From assembly GCF_041320595.1 (NCBI RefSeq), contig NZ_CP166625.1, forward strand, positions 3,222,001-3,286,000: 64,000 nucleotides of DNA, read 5' to 3'. The notes below the pieces were generated by a model. It searched no databases. It saw only the letters and a program-made list of their open reading frames with translations, and was not told the origin of the DNA. Both the position numbers and the translations under genes were made by a program. Positions 59,840-64,000 of the stretch are shown in pieces (within the stretch, counting starts at the first letter, position 1; the number at the start of each line of letters is the position of its first letter). Origin of the DNA: Pleomorphomonas sp. PLEO (GTDB lineage Bacteria > Pseudomonadota > Alphaproteobacteria > Rhizobiales > Pleomorphomonadaceae).

Positions 59840-60456
59840 TGGCGATGGCTCGGTCGCCTTTTGTTGATCGTCTCACCGGCTGGGGCATTTATGTCATCGG
59901 CTTCATGCCGGCGGCGGCGAGCTTCTGGCTCGGCGCGACCGGCGGTCTCGGCGCCGACCCGGTTCGCGCTTTCGAGCAGACCCTCGGTCTCTGGGCGCTG
60001 CGCTTTCTCATTCTGACGCTCGCCATTACGCCGCTCCGACAGCTGGCGGGTGTCAATCTTCTGCGCTTTCGCCGTGCCCTTGGCCTCCTCGCATTTTGGT
60101 ACGCGGCGATGCATTTCAGCGTCTACCTGACGCTCGATCGCGGTCTCATCTGGAGCACCATCATTCCCGATATCGCGCGGCGGCCGTTTATTACGCTGGG
60201 TTTTGCCGCTCTCGTGCTGCTGGTACCGCTGGCGGTCACGTCCAACCGGCTGTCAATCCGGCGTCTGGGGAAAAACTGGCGGCTGTTGCACCGGCTGGTT
60301 TACGTCGCCGTCTCGCTTGCCGCCGTCCATTATCTCTTGGCGACCAAGGTTCTCGACCTCACGCAGATCATCCACGTCGGGCTGGTGGTCTTGCTCCTTG
60401 GCTATCGCCTGGTGCGCGGGCTGATGCCGCGTCCCGAACGGCGGCGCACGGCTTGA
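59839..60456 (+). CDS. msrQ: heme-binding membrane subunit MsrQ
   Basis: MsrQ is the haem b membrane protein that passes electrons from the quinone pool or flavin reductase to MsrP. The 205-residue protein has six predicted helices of the ferric-reductase-like fold. Candidate haem ligands are the His in LLAFWYAAMHFSVYL and in LLHRLVYVAVSLAAVHYLL. Other landmarks are LRFLILTLAITPLRQLAG and ARRPFITLGFAALVLLVPLAVTS. The ATG overlaps the msrP TAA by one base, so the two proteins are made together. A hairpin follows 19 bases after the stop. Confidence 0.93.
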   Translation: MAMARSPFVDRLTGWGIYVIGFMPAAASFWLGATGGLGADPVRAFEQTLGLWALRFLILTLAITPLRQLAGVNLLRFRRALGLLAFWYAAMHFSVYLTLDRGLIWSTIIPDIARRPFITLGFAALVLLVPLAVTSNRLSIRRLGKNWRLLHRLVYVAVSLAAVHYLLATKVLDLTQIIHVGLVVLLLGYRLVRGLMPRPERRRTA

Positions 60457-60474
60457 ACGATTTCCGGATACAAA

Positions 60475-60507
60475 AAGGGCGTCCGGACACGAAATCCGGA
60501 CGCCCTT
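60475..60507 (-). terminator. terminator between msrQ and rpiB
   Basis: AAGGGCGTCCGGA (60475-60487) pairs perfectly with TCCGGACGCCCTT (60495-60507) around a seven-base loop. On the minus strand the stem is followed by a T-run (the AAAAA at 60472-60476), making it a good intrinsic terminator for rpiB; it probably also stops msrQ transcripts. Confidence 0.85.
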
Positions 60508-60555
60508 ATCTCCTCCCGGCCGGCCGCCTATCCGAAGACCGGCGGCCACGCCCTT

Positions 60556-61020
60556 TCAGCAGACCGAGCGGCCGGCTTCAAGCTCTGAAATCATGTTGAC
60601 GCGACGAGCGTGGCGACCGCCCTCAAACTCGGCATTCAGGAATTCATCGACAATCATCAGGGCGAGATCCACACCGACAACGCGGGCACCGAAAGCCAAC
60701 ATGTTGGCATTGTTGTGCAGCCGCGATAGCTTGGCGGTATAGGGCTCGGAGCAGACGACGCAACGGATGCCGGCAAGCTTGTTGGCGGCGAGAGAAATGC
60801 CGAAACCGGTGCCGCAGATGGCGATGCCGAGCTGCGCCCCACCGGCTAGCACGACTCGAGCAGCCTTCTCGCCCCACTTGGGGTAATCGGTGCTTTCGGT
60901 CGACACAGGACCGACGTCCTCGACTGCGTAACCGCGGGCCTCAAGATGGGCGATGACGGCCTTCCTGAGATCGATGCCGGTGTGGTCTGATGTGGCGACG
61001 ATCTTTATCTTTTCGCTCAT
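60556..61020 (-). CDS. rpiB: ribose-5-phosphate isomerase B/RpiB-LacAB family
   Basis: RpiB interconverts ribose 5-phosphate and ribulose 5-phosphate in the cytoplasm. The 154-residue protein has TSDHTGIDLRKAVIAHLEARGYAVEDVG with the DH pair at 12-13, the catalytic Cys69 in AICGTGFGISLAANK, RCVVCSEPYTAKLSRLHNNANMLAFGARVVG, and a C-terminal Arg-rich helix. Family members include allose and erythrulose-4-phosphate isomerases, and the variant DHTG (usually DHAG) leaves the exact substrate open. It ends 48 bases before a strong terminator and appears to be a single gene. The ribosome site is weak. Confidence 0.88.
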   Translation of the reverse strand: MSEKIKIVATSDHTGIDLRKAVIAHLEARGYAVEDVGPVSTESTDYPKWGEKAARVVLAGGAQLGIAICGTGFGISLAANKLAGIRCVVCSEPYTAKLSRLHNNANMLAFGARVVGVDLALMIVDEFLNAEFEGGRHARRVNMISELEAGRSVC

Positions 61021-61204
61021 GGCTGGGGATCCATGCTGTTGTCGAACTGTTCGGCGCCGCGAAACGCTGAAGCAAGTCAGCTTCCCCTAGCACTCATGTA
61101 TGACTAATTCCAGCATCCCTACCGCGAGTAACGTCTTCGTGCCAATACGCATGGTGCGAGCCGCTCTTGCAGGAGATTTCATGGGCGCCCCGGTCGTTCT
61201 GGTT

Positions 61205-61783
61205 TCACAAGATGACTTCGTCGCCGTTCATCAGCAGATGAACGACGAGGGCCGATTCCGCCTCCTCCATTCCGAGACGCACTTCGTCCTCTTGATGGCA
61301 TTCGATCAGTTCGCCCCGCTCAGCCCGAACTGTAACGCCATCGCCGCTGGCGGTCATACTGCCGCATACAGCCAGAATATAGGCGAACGGAGCGGCGATG
61401 ATACCGCTTCGGACGACCTGGACCTTCGCCGTTATTTTCCCACGAGCGGTCATCACATTGAAGTCGCGTGACGGGCCATGGACGATGGTGGCTGCCGTCG
61501 ACCAATCGCCGGAAAAGGCCAGCGGCTCGAACGATCGGAGGGACACCGGTGGCTGGGCGCCACCGAAGTCGAGATCGAATCCTGTACCCTCGATCAGTGT
61601 GATCACCCGATCGATGCCGGGCAGAGGCGAGAAGGGGCCGGGCTCGACAACGTCGGCGATCGACAGCCGCCAGAGCATGGCGCCGGCAGCGTCGTCACGC
61701 CGGAGGAGTTCCAGCGTGGTGCCGCGACCATTCTGCCAGGGCAGGCGTCGGAAATCGGCGTCTGTCAGAAGCCGGAGACTCAT
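61205..61783 (-). CDS. hutD: HutD family protein
   Basis: HutD is a cupin-fold protein encoded in histidine-utilisation operons and thought to limit or fine-tune hut expression. The 192-residue protein has the family start [24 protein letters not shown], the core [35 protein letters not shown], and [31 protein letters not shown]. Its ATG overlaps the hutU TGA by four bases, so it is coupled to hutU. It is the last gene of this operon segment. The ligand, possibly N-formylglutamate or urocanate, is not visible from sequence. Confidence 0.9.
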   Translation of the reverse strand: MSLRLLTDADFRRLPWQNGRGTTLELLRRDDAAGAMLWRLSIADVVEPGPFSPLPGIDRVITLIEGTGFDLDFGGAQPPVSLRSFEPLAFSGDWSTAATIVHGPSRDFNVMTARGKITAKVQVVRSGIIAAPFAYILAVCGSMTASGDGVTVRAERGELIECHQEDEVRLGMEEAESALVVHLLMNGDEVIL

Positions 61784-63453
61784 TTTCCGAGCATCGGCAG
61801 GTCGAGTTCCTTATCGCGGGCGCACTCGATGGCAATGTCATAGCCGGCGTCGGCGTGGCGCATGACGCCGGTTGCCGGGTCATTGTGAAGAACGCGGGCG
61901 ATGCGACGGTCGGCATCCTCGCTGCCGTCGCAGACGATCACCATGCCGGCATGCTGGGAGAAGCCCATGCCGACGCCGCCGCCGTGGTGGAGCGATACCC
62001 AGGTGGCGCCGGACGCGGTGTTGAGCAGCGCGTTGAGCAGTGGCCAGTCGGAGACGGCATCCGAGCCGTCGCGCATGGCTTCAGTCTCGCGGTTGGGCGA
62101 GGCGACCGAGCCGCTGTCGAGGTGGTCGCGGCCGATGACGATGGGAGCCTTGACGATACCCTGCCGAACCATCTCGTTGAAGGCGAGGCCGAGCCGGGCG
62201 CGAGCGCCGAGACCGACCCAGCAGATGCGCGCTGGCAGCCCCTGGAAGGCGATGCGCTCGGCTGCCATGTCCAGCCAGTTGTGCAGGTGGGGATTGTCGG
62301 GGATCAGTTCCTTCACCTTGGCGTCGGTGGCATGGATGTCGGCCGGGTCGCCTGACAGCGCTGCCCAGCGGAACGGGCCGATGCCGCGGCAGAACAGCGG
62401 GCGAATATAGGCGGGGACGAAGCCTGGGAAGGCGAAGGCATTCTGCTCGCCGGCGTCGAAGGCGCGCTGGCGGATGTTGTTACCGTAGTCGAACACCGGC
62501 ACGCCCATCGTCTGGAAGTCGAGCATGGCGCGCACGTGCTGTCGCATCGAAGCCGTGGCGGCGGCGATCACCACCTCTGGCTCGACCTTGGCGCGGGCGC
62601 GATATTCGTCCCAGGTCCAGCCGGACGGCAGGTAGCCGTTGAGTGGATCGTGGGCGGATGTCTGGTCGGTGACCAGATCCGGCCGCACACCGCGCCGCAC
62701 CAGCTCCGGCAATACATCGGCGGCGTTGCCAAGCAACGCGATAGAGACCGCTTCGCCCTTACTGGTGTGCTCGGCGACGAGGCGCAGCGCGTCGTCCAGG
62801 TCCTTTGCCTGCTTGTCGACGTAGCGGGTGCGCAGGCGGAAGTCGATGCGCGATTGCTGACATTCGATGTTGAGCGAAGTGGCGCCGGCCATGGCGGCGG
62901 CAAGCGGTTGGGCGCCGCCCATACCGCCGAGGCCGGCCGTCAATACCCAGCGTCCCTTGAGACTGCCGTCATAATGCTGCCGTCCGGCTTCCACGAAGGT
63001 CTCGTAGGTGCCCTGAACGATGCCTTGCGCGCCGATGTAGATCCACGAGCCAGCCGTCATCTGACCGTACATCATCAGCCCCTCGGCATCGAGCTTGTTG
63101 AAGTGCTCCCAAGTCGCCCAATGAGGTACCAAGTTGGAGTTGGCGATCAGCACGCGTGGCGCGTCTTTGTGCGTGCGAAATACGCCGACCGGCTTGCCCG
63201 ACTGGATCAGCAGCGTCTCGTCGTCCTCGAGGCGCTCGAGGGTGCGGACGATCGTGTCGAAGCATTCCCAATCGCGGGCGGCGCGGCCAATGCCGCCATA
63301 GACAACCAGCTCCTTGGGATTCTCGGCGACGTCGGGATCGAGGTTGTTCATCAGCATGCGGAGCGGCGCTTCGGTCAGCCAACTCTTGGCCCGAAGCGTC
63401 GTGCCCCGGGGTGCGCGGATTTCGACATCACGATATCGCGTGTTGCTCGGCAT
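61780..63453 (-). CDS. hutU: urocanate hydratase
   Basis: HutU converts urocanate to imidazolone-propionate, the second step of histidine breakdown, using NAD+ as an electrophile. The 557-residue protein shows [51 protein letters not shown], the NAD-binding loop [19 protein letters not shown] near residue 175, and the catalytic Cys in [20 protein letters not shown] near 410. [19 protein letters not shown] is also conserved. AGGGGA lies five bases before the ATG. A HutC-like operator is centred 20 bases upstream, so expression is probably derepressed by urocanate. Length equals the family norm. Confidence 0.97.
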   Translation of the reverse strand: MPSNTRYRDVEIRAPRGTTLRAKSWLTEAPLRMLMNNLDPDVAENPKELVVYGGIGRAARDWECFDTIVRTLERLEDDETLLIQSGKPVGVFRTHKDAPRVLIANSNLVPHWATWEHFNKLDAEGLMMYGQMTAGSWIYIGAQGIVQGTYETFVEAGRQHYDGSLKGRWVLTAGLGGMGGAQPLAAAMAGATSLNIECQQSRIDFRLRTRYVDKQAKDLDDALRLVAEHTSKGEAVSIALLGNAADVLPELVRRGVRPDLVTDQTSAHDPLNGYLPSGWTWDEYRARAKVEPEVVIAAATASMRQHVRAMLDFQTMGVPVFDYGNNIRQRAFDAGEQNAFAFPGFVPAYIRPLFCRGIGPFRWAALSGDPADIHATDAKVKELIPDNPHLHNWLDMAAERIAFQGLPARICWVGLGARARLGLAFNEMVRQGIVKAPIVIGRDHLDSGSVASPNRETEAMRDGSDAVSDWPLLNALLNTASGATWVSLHHGGGVGMGFSQHAGMVIVCDGSEDADRRIARVLHNDPATGVMRHADAGYDIAIECARDKELDLPMLGK

Positions 63454-63467
63454 GATGATCCCCTATC

Positions 63468-63479
63468 TTGTCTATACAA
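63468..63479. promoter_or_regulatory. HutC-like operator upstream of hutU
   Basis: TTGTCTATACAA (63468-63479) is a near-perfect palindrome (TTGT-N4-ACAA) 14 bases before the hutU start. GntR/HutC-family operators in proteobacterial hut operons have this TTGTnnnnACAA pattern, and hutC itself is encoded just upstream. Binding is inferred. Confidence 0.65.
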
Positions 63480-63577
63480 CACAGAAAGCACTGGACGAAT
63501 GACGAGTCAACGCAAAAGAGGCAGTGCCGCCAATCCATGACTCATCCTCTTCGAACGGTGATCCCCGCGCTGCTGGT

Positions 63578-64000
63578 TCAGGTTATGCTGGCGCCCTGTC
63601 GGCTCTCGATGCGGCTACGTCCACCGGGCATCAGCAGCCGGACGGAGGTGACGACGCGCTCGCCGGAAAACGTGCGGCGCCGGATCAGCAGGCAGGGATC
63701 GCTACGCGCAATGGCCAGCAGCTTGGCTTCCCAGGGCGCGGGCAGGACGGCTTCGACGGTGTGTTCCACCGTCGTCCACGGGGCCACGGCGCTAAGATAG
63801 CTGTTGGGCGTACGGGTGGAAAAATCCTGGGTGAGATAGTCCGGCGCCAGAGTCGGATTGACGTGCCGATCTTCTAGTTGGACCGGAATGTCGTTTTCGA
63901 GGTGGATCACCAGCGAGTGGAAGACGGCGGCGCCAAGCTCGATGCCTAGTTCGTCGGCGAGTTCCGGCGTCGCCTTCAATTCGTCCTTCATGACTGTTTG
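63578..64000 (-). CDS. hutC: histidine-utilisation repressor HutC, C-terminal part
   Basis: The frame is open to the window edge and encodes 140 residues of the UTRA effector domain of GntR/HutC regulators. It contains LADELGIELGAAVFHSLVIHLENDIPVQLEDRHVN, YLTQDFSTRTPNSYLSAVAPWTTVEHTVEAVLPAPWEAKLLAI and CLLIRRRTFSGERVVTSVRLLMPGGRSRIESR. The ending SRIESRQG is characteristic of HutC. The DNA-binding half lies outside the window. Family members bind urocanate and repress hut genes. It is followed by hutU with the operator between them, so it may repress hutUD from that site. Confidence 0.9.
   Translation of the reverse strand, partial: QTVMKDELKATPELADELGIELGAAVFHSLVIHLENDIPVQLEDRHVNPTLAPDYLTQDFSTRTPNSYLSAVAPWTTVEHTVEAVLPAPWEAKLLAIARSDPCLLIRRRTFSGERVVTSVRLLMPGGRSRIESRQGASIT

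Overview
This 64 kb window is a stretch of high-GC bacterial chromosome. Gene content points to an alphaproteobacterium, probably of the order Hyphomicrobiales (Rhizobiales): araFGH-type and opine/lysine-arginine-type ABC importers, HutC-HutU with HutD, MsrPQ, a dimethylargininase, a MetY-type sulfhydrylase and many regulator/transporter pairs. The genus cannot be fixed from the sequence. No rRNA, tRNA, CRISPR array or intact mobile element was found.

Left part (1-34,742) is mainly nutrient uptake and its regulation. It holds the tail of a DMT permease, a small DNA-binding-like protein, the L-arabinose importer araFGH, the antiporter nhaA, a MarR/DUF1398 pair with a striking interleaved inverted repeat, and a DUF5107-TPR/aldose epimerase operon facing an AraC regulator. 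Three regulator/transporter pairs follow: LysR/MFS, AraC/SLC13 and AraC/Fsr. Next comes a six-gene sugar operon (solute-binding protein, two permeases, SIS isomerase/deglycase, PfkB kinase, ATPase) facing a ROK repressor across a clear palindrome. Gene for gene it resembles fructosamine (frl) operons. Then comes an amino-acid-type uptake and catabolic cluster built around a dimethylargininase: two binding proteins, two permeases and an M20 amidohydrolase, but no ATPase gene.

Middle part (34,981-49,722) looks accessory. It begins with a NUDIX protein and a decayed IS110-family transposase. A SAM methyltransferase and a large HAD protein follow, of kinds often found near glycan and flagellin-modification genes. 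Then come an ECF sigma factor and a compact set of flagellar filament and hook genes: flagellin, fliD (frameshifted at a run of six G), fliS, a small protein, flgD (very short), flgE, a coiled small protein, a FlgN-like chaperone, flgK and flgL. No export or basal-body genes are present, so this cluster depends on genes elsewhere. FliD and FlgD both carry long serine/threonine tracts near the N-terminus. Parts of fliD and flgE are clearly less GC-rich than the rest of the window.

Right part (49,903-64,000) returns to housekeeping-like genes: a DMT permease, an orphan treZ, yqhD, a PAS-GGDEF-EAL protein, metY with a strong terminator, msrPQ, rpiB, and the start of a histidine-utilisation operon (hutC partial, hutU, hutD) with a HutC-like operator.

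The observations most worth follow-up are the fliD G-tract frameshift, the serine-rich flagellar N-termini, the dimethylargininase cluster without an ATPase, the frl-like operon with its ROK palindrome, the DUF5107-TPR protein, and the interleaved repeat in front of the MarR gene.
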